Shown here: piece after piece, positions 53,979-61,827 of the stretch
Layout: every line of letters starts with the position of its first letter
Position numbering within the stretch: position 1 is the stretch's first letter
From: Paenibacillus marchantiophytorum
GTDB taxonomy: Bacteria; Bacillota; Bacilli; Paenibacillales; NBRC-103111
Direction: 5' to 3'
NCBI RefSeq assembly: GCF_014640555.1
Contig: NZ_BMHE01000001.1
Location: 482,337 to 546,336 of the forward strand
Length of the DNA stretch: 64,000 bases
Made by a program: the position numbers and the translations under genes
The notes under the pieces: generated by a model
What the model was told of the DNA's origin: nothing
Databases searched by the model: none
Seen by the model: the letters and a program-made list of their open reading frames with translations, nothing else

Positions 53979-54154
53979 GGAACTATGATCCGCTAAATGG
54001 CCGGAAATGGGGTAACCGTAGCCTGAAAGGGAACTGAGATCCGCTATTTAAGCGGAAACTGCCGATTCCAACCGGGAAATGGTGACATAGCGGATCGTAG
54101 TTCCCTCTGGCGTGGAATATGGCGGTTTTCAGAATTATAGCGCACTGTAGTTCC
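53979..54154. repeat. 176-bp symmetric GGAAC/GTTCC module, copy E
   Basis: Forward boxes at 53979 and 54030, inverted boxes ending at 54104 and 54154. Extensions are mixed: forward CTATGATCCGCTA and CTGAGATCCGCTA, inner reverse TAGCGGATCGTAG, outer reverse of the CACTGTAG type. Two single boxes flank it (about 53935 and 54200). It lies between the convergent helicase and efflux genes. Confidence 0.85.
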
Positions 54155-54335
54155 CTCTGGATCCCTATCAAGACACATTTTCCTACAATCGCGGCTTGAC
54201 GTTCCCTTATCTCCGCGCGATAGCTAAGCTAGAGGATCTCATTCTGCCAAATAGCTTGTTTATACCTCCAAACCAGCAGCAATTCGAACACATAAGTACG
54301 TTCACAGCTACCTTGTTCTCATCTCATCGCAATGT

Positions 54336-54407
54336 ACAAAGAAACCGTTCCTTTCGTAAGTGGGTGGGGGGGTACCTCCATTTTAGCAAAGAACGGTTTC
54401 TTTTTGT
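54336..54407 (+). ncRNA. Hairpin with conserved G-rich/GTACCTCC loop, copy 2
   Basis: AAAGAAACCGTTC (54338-54350) pairs with GAACGGTTTCTTT (54391-54403), followed by TTTTG on the plus strand. The loop holds GGTGGGGGGGTACCTCC. Stem and loop match the copy at 37535-37597 in the same orientation relative to the T-run. No plus-strand gene lies upstream within 800 bases, so it may mark the end of a small RNA; no convincing promoter was found. Confidence 0.45.
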
Positions 54408-54418
54408 TTACAAAAAAT

Positions 54419-54462
54419 GAGAGGGTGTCCCTAGTCATTTTCATGACAGGACACCCTCTTTT
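54419..54462 (-). terminator. Terminator of the DHA2 efflux gene
   Basis: GAGAGGGTGTCC pairs with GGACACCCTCTTTTT after a 17-base loop; on the minus strand it ends in a T-rich run, just beyond the stop codon of the efflux gene. Confidence 0.88.
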
Positions 54463-54466
54463 TCAT

Positions 54467-55966
54467 TTAGTGCAATCCCTCTAGCGCGACTTCTGTTTTC
54501 ACTGCGCTTGATGGCTGCTCCTTGCCTCGACGCAAGAACAAGCCCAAGAATACACCTGCGATCGCAATAAACAGCATCACACGGAACGTGTGTCCAAATG
54601 CTTCGGGCGCAACAGCGAGCATCGCTTTTTGCATGTCCGCCGGTCCGTTAACAGGGATCTTCTGCGCGGCAATCGTTGAACTCACACGAGACGAAAGGAT
54701 CGTTACCAGCGTCGCCACAGCGAAGGAGTTAATAACCTGCTGCATCGCACTGGTCAGGGAGGTTACCCGGCTTACCAAGTCAGATGGAGCTTTCTTGATT
54801 AAATGGGAGTTAAGCGGCATCATCATCAGTCCCATACCCGAACCCGCCATAATGAGCGGAAGAATCAGATCAGAGCCTTCTGTCGTTAAGTCGACATGGG
54901 AATATTGGAAGATCGCTCCGGAAACTAAGCTTAATCCGACGACAACTAGCCAACGCACCCCGATTTTATCAAACAAATAACCACCAATCGGCATCATAAC
55001 AGCAGAGGCTATCGCTTGCGGGAATAATGTCATTCCAGTGTCAAAAGCTCCGTAGCCGCGGGCCTGCTGCAAGAATTGCGGCAGTAGGAAGATCGCGCCA
55101 AAAAGACAGAACTGCAGCACCCATTGCACGAAAATGCCAAAAGAAAAGTCAATGGATTTGAACACACGCAGCTCGAGCAAAGGTACCTTGGCTTTCAATT
55201 CAACGATGATGAAAGCAATTAAAGCGACAGCACCAATGATTATTCCGCCAAGCGTTTTGCCGGAGGACCAGCTTTCTGCGCCTTGCGTAATCCCATAGGA
55301 TAAGGCTGCGAAAGCAATCGGCCCAAGAATCATACCAGGTAAATCAAAGCCTGCAATTTGTTTACGAGCCACTTTAGGCAGCTTCCACAAGCCAAATATA
55401 AAACTGAAAATACCAACAGGAAGATTAATCAGGAAAATCCAGTGCCAGGAATGATATTCGACCAACCAACCTGCGAGAATAGGTCCAATCGCGGGAGCTA
55501 ACAATATAGGAACGCCCAGCATCCCCATGACCTGACCGATTTTATTCGGAGGGCTAAGCCGGAATACATACGCCATGGCTACAGGCATAACGAATCCGCC
55601 GCCCAAACCTTGCAAGATACGGAAAATAATAAGCCATTCTGCACTATTGGGGGTCGCGCATAACACGGATGCGATCGTGAACAGGAGGACGGATGTCAGA
55701 AAAACATTCTTCGCCCCAAATCGATCGGATAACCATCCAGCTAACGGAATGACCGCAGCAGTAGCCAGCATATAGCCTGTTACTGTCCATTGTATCGTCG
55801 GCAAGTCGGTTTTAAAATCAACGACCAACTTCGACAAGGCCACATTCATAGCCGTTGAATCCAGAATAACCATGAAAATACCTGTAATAATAGCGATCAG
55901 CGGTACCAAAATACTGCTAATCTTAAATTCCGGCGCTTGATCACCGGATGCTGATGTTTGACTCAC
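54467..55966 (-). CDS. Multidrug efflux MFS transporter, DHA2 family (EmrB/QacA type)
   Basis: 499 residues with 14 membrane segments. Signature parts: IMDSTAMNVAL-like motif (FMVILDSTAMNVALSKL) in helix 1, WLSDRFGAKNVF (motif A), RILQGLGGGFVMPVAMA and GWRWIF-type WHWIFLINLPVG (motif C region). It is a proton-driven drug exporter. The GTG at 55966 with GGAGG 8 bases upstream is preferred over the frame start at 56065, which would overlap the operators. It is divergent from the TetR gene, which likely represses it. Confidence 0.93.
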   Translation of the reverse strand: MSQTSASGDQAPEFKISSILVPLIAIITGIFMVILDSTAMNVALSKLVVDFKTDLPTIQWTVTGYMLATAAVIPLAGWLSDRFGAKNVFLTSVLLFTIASVLCATPNSAEWLIIFRILQGLGGGFVMPVAMAYVFRLSPPNKIGQVMGMLGVPILLAPAIGPILAGWLVEYHSWHWIFLINLPVGIFSFIFGLWKLPKVARKQIAGFDLPGMILGPIAFAALSYGITQGAESWSSGKTLGGIIIGAVALIAFIIVELKAKVPLLELRVFKSIDFSFGIFVQWVLQFCLFGAIFLLPQFLQQARGYGAFDTGMTLFPQAIASAVMMPIGGYLFDKIGVRWLVVVGLSLVSGAIFQYSHVDLTTEGSDLILPLIMAGSGMGLMMMPLNSHLIKKAPSDLVSRVTSLTSAMQQVINSFAVATLVTILSSRVSSTIAAQKIPVNGPADMQKAMLAVAPEAFGHTFRVMLFIAIAGVFLGLFLRRGKEQPSSAVKTEVALEGLH

Positions 55967-56015
55967 GTATGGTTCCTCCTTCGACAATCTCTCTCTTTTT
56001 GTGTTACAATGGTAA

Positions 56016-56029
56016 CGGACAATTGTCCG
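56016..56029. promoter_or_regulatory. TetR operator 1
   Basis: CGGACAATTGTCCG is a perfect 14-bp palindrome. It lies in the efflux/TetR divergent region, 27 bp centre-to-centre from an identical site. Confidence 0.88.
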
Positions 56030-56042
56030 CAACCCAATAATA

Positions 56043-56056
56043 CGGACAATTGTCCG
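56043..56056. promoter_or_regulatory. TetR operator 2
   Basis: A second CGGACAATTGTCCG, identical to operator 1 (extended to 16 bp with flanking A/T). Twin sites of this kind suggest two TetR dimers and tight repression of both divergent promoters. Confidence 0.88.
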
Positions 56057-56109
56057 TTTTGTCAAATGATTATTTTGTAATCGGATTGCTGTTCAGGAGG
56101 CGTACGCAG

Positions 56110-56763
56110 ATGAAACATATAGATGAACCCCAAGATTCCTTGTATGCACTTGATGTTGAAGCTAAACTTAGCTGTGGTCGTCGCGAGGAGAAAGATTCAG
56201 AGTACCGCAGACGCATTCTGACGACAGCTCGCAACTTGTTCAGAACCCATGAGATTGACACCGTCACCATGCATCAGATCGCCAAAGAAGCAGGCGTTGG
56301 ACAAGGGACACTGTACCGCAGATATGCGCATATTGGTGAGGTATGCAGTGATTTGCTGCGTTCAACCACCTCGCAATTTATCGCGTCTCTGGAAGCGAAG
56401 ATCGCGGATACAACTCCGGAAGGTACTGCCTTAAGTCAAATGTCCGAAGCGATCATCATGATTATTGATTTTATCGATGATAAAGCTTCTTTGCTCTCTG
56501 CCATCAACCTGATTTACACGGATAAGGAAAGGTTCTATTTGCATAAAAAACCGATTTATGTTCGTTTGCACAATCTGCTTGCCCCATTAGTTGAGCTTGC
56601 CGTGAATCAAGGTGAAATCGAACAGATTGACGTTACCTTAACAGTAAATACCATCCTAGGCTCCCTCATGCCCGAACAATATTTGTATCACAGAGAAGTG
56701 TTGGGCTATACCAAGGAGCAATTCATCTCGGGCATCTGTCGACTATTCGTGAAAGGAATCTGA
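56110..56763 (+). CDS. TetR-family transcriptional repressor
   Basis: About 217 residues. The N-terminal HTH is clear: RRRILTTARNLFRTHEIDTVTMHQIAKEAGVGQGTLYRRYAHIGEV is the family pattern, read here over residues 33-75. The C-terminal domain is the ligand-sensing part, with no recognisable ligand. The ATG at 56110 has GGAGG 9 bases upstream; the frame start at 56050 lies inside operator 2. It is divergent from the DHA2 pump, and the two palindromes between them are the probable binding sites. Confidence 0.92.
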   Translation: MKHIDEPQDSLYALDVEAKLSCGRREEKDSEYRRRILTTARNLFRTHEIDTVTMHQIAKEAGVGQGTLYRRYAHIGEVCSDLLRSTTSQFIASLEAKIADTTPEGTALSQMSEAIIMIIDFIDDKASLLSAINLIYTDKERFYLHKKPIYVRLHNLLAPLVELAVNQGEIEQIDVTLTVNTILGSLMPEQYLYHREVLGYTKEQFISGICRLFVKGI

Positions 56764-56767
56764 GTTC

Positions 56768-57631
56768 ATGCGATCCGATATGAATGAAAGTCAGCGCACC
56801 TTTTGGAAGAAATATATTGCGAAGGCCAGATTGGATATGTCTTATGCTGCCTATACCAAGGTCCCCGTTTCCTGGAAAGACGAGAATGCCGTGTGCCCCT
56901 TTAATCGGCTTTATTGTATTCGTGAAGGGGAAGGCTACGTCCGTATCGGGGATCAAACGTATTATCCTAAGCCAGGAGAATTGTATCTTCTCCCTGCTGG
57001 CAGCGATCAAGCTTATGGGACCATCAGCGAGGATACGTTTGGCAAATACTGGTGTCATTTCACAGCGAAAATCGGAGATTTGGATTTGTTTCAAATTTTG
57101 CAGACTTCCCCCTTCATCCCGCTCAAGGATCCGGAGGCGTTTCAACTCCAGTTCGATCAGCTCATTGCCTATGCCAAAAGTGACGAATTAACATCTGAAT
57201 TCCGAATCAATGCGATACTCCTGGAATTCATCGCAGCGTATATCGAGCAAAGTGAAGTTGTTAAGCTCAACATAGCCTCAACGCCTACTTTTGAGAAAAT
57301 GAACAGTGTGCTTCAATACATGGAACAGCACATCGCAGAGAACGTATCGGTAGATACCTTATCTCGTATCGCGCATTATCATCCTAACTATTTTATCAAT
57401 GCTTTCAAGCAATTTACCGGGTATTCTCCGATTCAATATATGAATCATTTGCGCTCAGAGAAGGCGAAGGACTATCTCACTACTACCGAGCTTAATGTAT
57501 CGCAAATCGCCGATATGCTGGGGATGGAACTATCCTATTTCTCGCGCATGTTCCGTGAGCAGACCGGCTTCAAACCGACAGCTTTTCGCGAGCTGAAACC
57601 TAAGATACCCGCTGATTTCTCTGCTCATTAA
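56768..57631 (+). CDS. AraC-family regulator with cupin sensor
   Basis: 287 residues. The N-terminal half is cupin-like (LYCIREGEGYVRIGDQTYYPKPGELYLLPAG), and two AraC helix-turn-helix motifs follow (VDTLSRIAHYHPNYFINAFKQ and ISQIADMLGMELSYFSRMFREQ, read approximately). It starts 5 bases after the TetR stop, so the two may be cotranscribed. The target is unknown; a sugar-related operon would be typical. Confidence 0.88.
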   Translation: MRSDMNESQRTFWKKYIAKARLDMSYAAYTKVPVSWKDENAVCPFNRLYCIREGEGYVRIGDQTYYPKPGELYLLPAGSDQAYGTISEDTFGKYWCHFTAKIGDLDLFQILQTSPFIPLKDPEAFQLQFDQLIAYAKSDELTSEFRINAILLEFIAAYIEQSEVVKLNIASTPTFEKMNSVLQYMEQHIAENVSVDTLSRIAHYHPNYFINAFKQFTGYSPIQYMNHLRSEKAKDYLTTTELNVSQIADMLGMELSYFSRMFREQTGFKPTAFRELKPKIPADFSAH

Positions 57632-57646
57632 GTGAAAATCCCCTAC

Positions 57647-57703
57647 AAAAAGGCCTGTGCTCTGAAAGTTCCGCGGACGGAACTTTCAGAGACACAGGCC
57701 TTT
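57647..57703. terminator. Strong bidirectional terminator
   Basis: A stem of more than 20 bp (AAAGGCCTGTG...GAAAGTTCCG with CGGAACTTTC...CACAGGCCTTT) has a short GC loop, an A-run before and T-runs after. It separates the convergent AraC and PhyH-HEAT genes. Confidence 0.93.
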
Positions 57704-57715
57704 CATTTGTATGTC

Positions 57716-59125
57716 TTACGGATAAAAAGCGTTAGCTTTGTTCGTTGTCGAGCACCAACGGGAATTCAACAGAAATTTGATCAGCGTATTTTTAGCCCGC
57801 TCGGAGCCGATATAATTCAGGGATTCTGCGGCATGAGCACGCACATACCGATTCTCATCCTCTAGCGCTGCGGCCAATTGCGGTACTGCGGCTTCCGCCG
57901 ACGCCCCCAATCGTGATAAAGATAAGCTAGCCATGAAGCGAACTTGCGTATTCACATCCTGCAGGGCATTCGCCAACCCAGCGACAATCTCATCGATTGG
58001 ACTCGTCATATACCCAAGCGCATCAACGACCGCGATGCGGATCGCATCTGCCGGATGGCTAAGCAGTTGCAGCAGCGCAGGCACCGCTCTCGAAGCTAAT
58101 CTGCTCAGTTCACCTAGTGCAAATACCGCGCGTACAACAACAGCTTCATCCTTATGATTCAATGCTTCGATCAAGCCGTCTACAGCTTCTTCGCCAGCAG
58201 CGGATAAACCATAAGCTGCAACGCGAGAAACTTGTTTCTGTTCGCTGTACAATCCTTCCAACAAGGCTTCAACACCTTGAGGACCACGCCTCGCCAGATC
58301 ATAAGAGGCATTGATAGCTGCAGGTTCAAAGCCATCCAATTGGCCCGCCAGCGCCTTGATCTGTTCCGGATCAGCTGAAGCGGTTCCCGCCAAACTGCCT
58401 ATTTTCCCAGAAAGCCAATTCCACGTTTCTTCCCACATCAGGTCATTCTCCGCAATCGGCGCCAATAGATTGGCCGGTCTCTTCCATCCGGTTTCTTGGT
58501 TATCCCAACTCGGCTCCTGCGGCATCTCTGTGCGCATGAATTCAAACTTCAACATATAGCGGGGCTGGCCAAGAAGGTTGGGCGTTGAGCGATGCCAGAT
58601 ATCATAATGGATCAGCGCAAAGGTCCCAGCCTCGCCATTCGCCAGCACTTCACCCTGCGGTTCATTGGATTCGAAGTTGCGGGAATCATAATTCTGAGTC
58701 CCTGGCAGAATGCCGGTTGGTCCTAATTCCACGGGCGTATCCTGCGGGAAATACATGATCATTGCCCAATTCGGATGGTGATTCCGCATCCGCTCATAGC
58801 CCCAGTAGCTGTCCTTGTGCCAGCCGCCGGCTGTTGCCGACGCGTTAAAGTGTCCATGCCGGTGAGCATGCATCATATAATTCTCGCCAAGCACACTCGT
58901 TAGTGCTCCAGTTACGACCGGGTGATCAAATATTTTTTGCACTTCGCGGATGCGCGGCAGCAAGTTATTACCCGGGTTACCCTCCTCGGTGTATACGGTA
59001 TTCAATTGTTCCAATAGTTGTTGATGAAATTCAGGTGAAAAATCAGTTTTGAGCAACAGACACCCGTTTGTAATAAAAGTCCTCATTTGCTCATCTGTCA
59101 ATAATAATGGTGTATTTGGCTGCAT
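57716..59125 (-). CDS. PhyH-type dioxygenase fused to HEAT repeats
   Basis: 469 residues in two parts. Residues 1 to about 230 are a phytanoyl-CoA-dioxygenase-like Fe(II)/2-oxoglutarate enzyme: HxD in GGWHKDSYWGY (His 103, Asp 105), distal His in YDIWHRS (His 178) and a 2-oxoglutarate-binding Arg (about 189). Residues about 255-455 are HEAT/PBS-lyase-like repeats, for example VAAYGLSAAGEEAVDGLIEAL and VRAVFALGELSRLASRAVPAL. It should hydroxylate some substrate while the HEAT part binds a partner. The ATG at 59125 has GGAGG upstream. It is divergent from an AraC-cupin gene, its likely regulator. Substrate unknown. Confidence 0.86.
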   Translation of the reverse strand: MQPNTPLLLTDEQMRTFITNGCLLLKTDFSPEFHQQLLEQLNTVYTEEGNPGNNLLPRIREVQKIFDHPVVTGALTSVLGENYMMHAHRHGHFNASATAGGWHKDSYWGYERMRNHHPNWAMIMYFPQDTPVELGPTGILPGTQNYDSRNFESNEPQGEVLANGEAGTFALIHYDIWHRSTPNLLGQPRYMLKFEFMRTEMPQEPSWDNQETGWKRPANLLAPIAENDLMWEETWNWLSGKIGSLAGTASADPEQIKALAGQLDGFEPAAINASYDLARRGPQGVEALLEGLYSEQKQVSRVAAYGLSAAGEEAVDGLIEALNHKDEAVVVRAVFALGELSRLASRAVPALLQLLSHPADAIRIAVVDALGYMTSPIDEIVAGLANALQDVNTQVRFMASLSLSRLGASAEAAVPQLAAALEDENRYVRAHAAESLNYIGSERAKNTLIKFLLNSRWCSTTNKANAFYP

Positions 59126-59410
59126 GTAAATCTGGCCTCCTTGGCGTTGGATGATTGCAGTAACAATACCCTTATTATAAGAGCGACACCGGCAAGTATT
59201 AATAGACGATCTTAATCAGAGGTAGCACAAAACTAAGATAGCTTTGGCATAATCCGAAATATCCCAGCTTCGTATTCCCCATTGTCCATCACTCCTATAT
59301 TGAGTTATGATCATTTAATAAACGCACTATTTTCGGTTCATACGCCAATTATCTATCTAATTTTGTGTAATGCTTCTCGTATTTAGTTTTTGGAGGAAGT
59401 GAGGCCCCTA

Positions 59411-60304
59411 ATGACATACCCACCGGATTTAATGGAACGTACGCCTGGATGGAGCAGCAGCTATCCGATCTGGTTCTATCGCAACCACCCCGATAATGCG
59501 AATAAGGACGCCAACATTCTCTATCTCCATTGGCATGAGCATTTCGAAATTATTGACATGCAATTCGGCCAAGCTGTCTTTCATATCGATAGCCGTCCCT
59601 ATGAAGTCGCCGCCGGGGATCTTCTATTCATTCCCTCCGGCGCTCTGCATGTGGGCTACAGTACCGCAGATGAGGATCTCGAATATGTTGCTGTCGTCTT
59701 TAATGCTGCTCTGCTGCGGGTACTGCCGCCTGATCCTGCTTACGAGCGGTACATCTTGCCCTATCTGGATGGCCGTGTTCATTTCCCGGCTAAGCTTCCT
59801 GCATCCGATGAGCTTGCCGAACCATTTCGCAGGCTGATTCGTGAGTCTACTGCTGAATTTGAGCAAAAGCGGCCCGCTTACGAGTTGGTTATCAAACATA
59901 ACTTTCAGCTTCTCTTCACCCGGTTGTCGCGGCAGTACTTGCCCGACAAGTTTGCGGATAAACCCGTTCCTGCCCGCCATTCGGAATCCTTCAAACCGCT
60001 GATCGAATATCTGGAAGCTCATATTGCTGAACCGCTTTCAATCGAGCAGGCTGCGAAGATGGTTAATTTAAATCCTTACCATTTTTGCAAAACGTTCAAA
60101 AAAATGACCGGACGCACTTTCGTCGATTATGTGAACGGACTGCGCATTCATGAAGCCGATCGCTTGCTGCGGGAAACCGATGCTACGGTAACGGAAATCG
60201 CTGAGCGCATCGGCTGCGGGAATCCGAACTATTTTACCAAGCTGTATAAAAAATATAAAAATTACCCGCCTTCCGAAGCTAGACGAAGATTGCTGTCCCC
60301 CTGA
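59411..60304 (+). CDS. AraC-family regulator with cupin sensor
   Basis: About 297 residues. A cupin domain is visible (YLHWHEHFEIIDMQFGQAVFH and GDLLFIPSGALHVGYS), followed by AraC HTH motifs (QAAKMVNLNPYHFCKTFKKM and AERIGCGNPNYFTKLYKKY). The ATG at 59411 follows GAGG by 6 bases; the TTG at 59390 is in the ribosome site itself. It is divergent from the PhyH-HEAT gene across about 285 bases, and is the likely activator of that gene in response to a sugar-like ligand. Confidence 0.9.
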   Translation: MTYPPDLMERTPGWSSSYPIWFYRNHPDNANKDANILYLHWHEHFEIIDMQFGQAVFHIDSRPYEVAAGDLLFIPSGALHVGYSTADEDLEYVAVVFNAALLRVLPPDPAYERYILPYLDGRVHFPAKLPASDELAEPFRRLIRESTAEFEQKRPAYELVIKHNFQLLFTRLSRQYLPDKFADKPVPARHSESFKPLIEYLEAHIAEPLSIEQAAKMVNLNPYHFCKTFKKMTGRTFVDYVNGLRIHEADRLLRETDATVTEIAERIGCGNPNYFTKLYKKYKNYPPSEARRRLLSP

Positions 60305-60471
60305 TGTCGCCGGTGGTGAAACCATTCAGTGATATGCTGGCTGGCACTTTGCCCCTCGGACAAGCAGGTGAACATATTTGGCAGGAAATTTGTGAAGTTG
60401 CAGAGGGGAAACTAACCAAATCGGAGATTCTCGGTCACCAAGAATTCAGCATCAATCGAATTGGCCCCAGT

Positions 60472-61116
60472 TTATAGCAGCGATGGCATGACATAGGCAT
60501 ACACCGCAATGAAGTGGCAGCTGCTTCCACTCAGGACGAACAGATGCCAGATCGTATGATGATACCTTAATTTGCGCCACAGAAAGAACACTAAGCCTAT
60601 AAGATAAGATGATACACCCAATAAGATCCACACCACTGCCTCGGCAGGAAGCCGCTCGTACAAAGGAGCGATCAGGGATATCATGAAGGCTCCCATCATG
60701 AGGTAGAAACAGAGTCCCCATGGCAGAAACCGGTGGATAATGAACTTCACATAGCGAACGCCGCCGATGGCCAGCACCCAGATTAGCCCCAGTAACGAGT
60801 AGCCGATCCAACCGGGCAGCGTGATGAGCAAGAACGGCGTATAGGACCCTGCAATCGCAATAAAAATGGCTGCATGATCCAACCGCTCGAACCGCTCTCC
60901 CCATTTGCGTGAACGAGAAGCGTGGAGCAGCGTCGAGGACAAATACACCAAACAATACGATGCGCCATAGATCAGATTGCTAATCGTGTAGGTCAAATCC
61001 TCGAACAATGAGGATCGCTGAAGCAGCATCACAAGTCCGAATATGCTGAGCACCATGCCGATGCCATGACTGATCGCATTCCATCGTTCTTCCTTTAAGT
61101 GCAGTCTATCGTCCAT
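60472..61116 (-). CDS. Hemolysin III family membrane protein (YplQ/AdipoR type)
   Basis: 214 residues with seven membrane segments. Family motifs: EERWNAISHGIGM, LYSSTLLHA-like VYLSSTLLHASRS (His), RLDHAAIFIAIAGSYTPF (Asp-His) and LRYHHTIWHLFVLSGSSCHF (His ligands), which together bind zinc in adiponectin-receptor-like hydrolases. It is predicted to act in membrane lipid (ceramide-like) hydrolysis or to affect membrane fluidity. The ATG is at 61116; its ribosome site (GAGGAG) lies inside the hairpin at 61119-61196, so translation is probably controlled. Confidence 0.93.
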   Translation of the reverse strand: MDDRLHLKEERWNAISHGIGMVLSIFGLVMLLQRSSLFEDLTYTISNLIYGASYCLVYLSSTLLHASRSRKWGERFERLDHAAIFIAIAGSYTPFLLITLPGWIGYSLLGLIWVLAIGGVRYVKFIIHRFLPWGLCFYLMMGAFMISLIAPLYERLPAEAVVWILLGVSSYLIGLVFFLWRKLRYHHTIWHLFVLSGSSCHFIAVYAYVMPSLL

Positions 61117-61118
61117 AC

Positions 61119-61196
61119 AAAAGGGTCACTCCTCTCTGATTATGCTAGGTTTTCCCATGGTCGGGACTAGTATGTAATCAGGTGGATGACCCTTTT
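61119..61196 (-). promoter_or_regulatory. Long hairpin that contains the ribosome site of the hemolysin III gene
   Basis: Four pairing segments nest: AAAAGGGTCA (61119-61128) with TGACCCTTTT (61187-61196), CTGATTA (61136-61142) with TAATCAG (61175-61181), CTAG (61145-61148) with CTAG (61167-61170), and TCCC (61153-61156) with GGGA (61163-61166), about 25 bp in all. On the minus strand the GAGGAG site (61134-61129) sits in an internal loop 12 bases before the ATG. It also looks like a terminator for the upstream PlsY-like operon (seven T on the plus strand). Confidence 0.65.
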
Positions 61197-61210
61197 TTTG
61201 AATTCCAAGC

Positions 61211-61825
61211 TTACGTGGACTTGTTTAAAAACTTCTCCCAACTGGTGCGCAATTCCTTTCGATGGGTGTACATCATCAACAGCACATTGCCAAGCCAAAT
61301 CCAGATGATTGCATGGCCAAATCCCCTTATAAATAAATAACAACCGACAAGGAGCAGGCCAAGCACAACCTGCAAGCCATCTGCCGCTGAGGAGGCGGGC
61401 TTTCCTTTATTGATCAACATGAATCCACCTAGGAGAATAGCTAGAATCACAGCAAGGGCAATGGAAATCTCAAATCCGCTCAATGCGCTCCACACGCCGA
61501 ACGTTACGGCGATTGCTTTGCCCCCTCTCCCTTTCAGAAATGGCGAGAAAGCGTGCCCCACAATAGGGGCCAATGCAATCGGAATCATTGAGTAACCTTG
61601 CATATTTTCACTCTTCACTAAAAAGAAAAGAAGGACATACCCTTTTAGAAAATCAAGGATAATCCCTGCCATTCCCCATCTATACCCTGCTGCTTTCCAT
61701 AGGTTAAGCGCCCCTGGATTCCCGTCCCCTACTGCCTTCAAATTATGACGAGCCCATCTGCCAAGCCAATAAGAAAACATCAAAGAGCCGCAAACAAAGG
61801 CCAACACCGTCCATACAAGGGTCAT
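61211..61825 (-). CDS. Glycerol-3-phosphate acyltransferase-like protein (PlsY family)
   Basis: About 204 residues with five to six membrane segments. Motifs: FSYWLGRWARHNLKAVGDGNPGALNLWKAAGY (the GNPGAxN pattern), LDFLKGYVLLFF and PIVGHAFSPFLKGRGGKAIA. PlsY acylates glycerol-3-phosphate with acyl-phosphate in the membrane. It is adjacent to a glycosyltransferase and is likely a specialised paralog, not the housekeeping one. The ATG at 61825 begins two bases after the stop of the glycosyltransferase; an earlier frame start at 61867 would overlap it more. Confidence 0.86.
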   Translation of the reverse strand: MTLVWTVLAFVCGSLMFSYWLGRWARHNLKAVGDGNPGALNLWKAAGYRWGMAGIILDFLKGYVLLFFLVKSENMQGYSMIPIALAPIVGHAFSPFLKGRGGKAIAVTFGVWSALSGFEISIALAVILAILLGGFMLINKGKPASSAADGLQVVLGLLLVGCYLFIRGFGHAIIWIWLGNVLLMMYTHRKELRTSWEKFLNKST

Positions 61826-61827
61826 GG

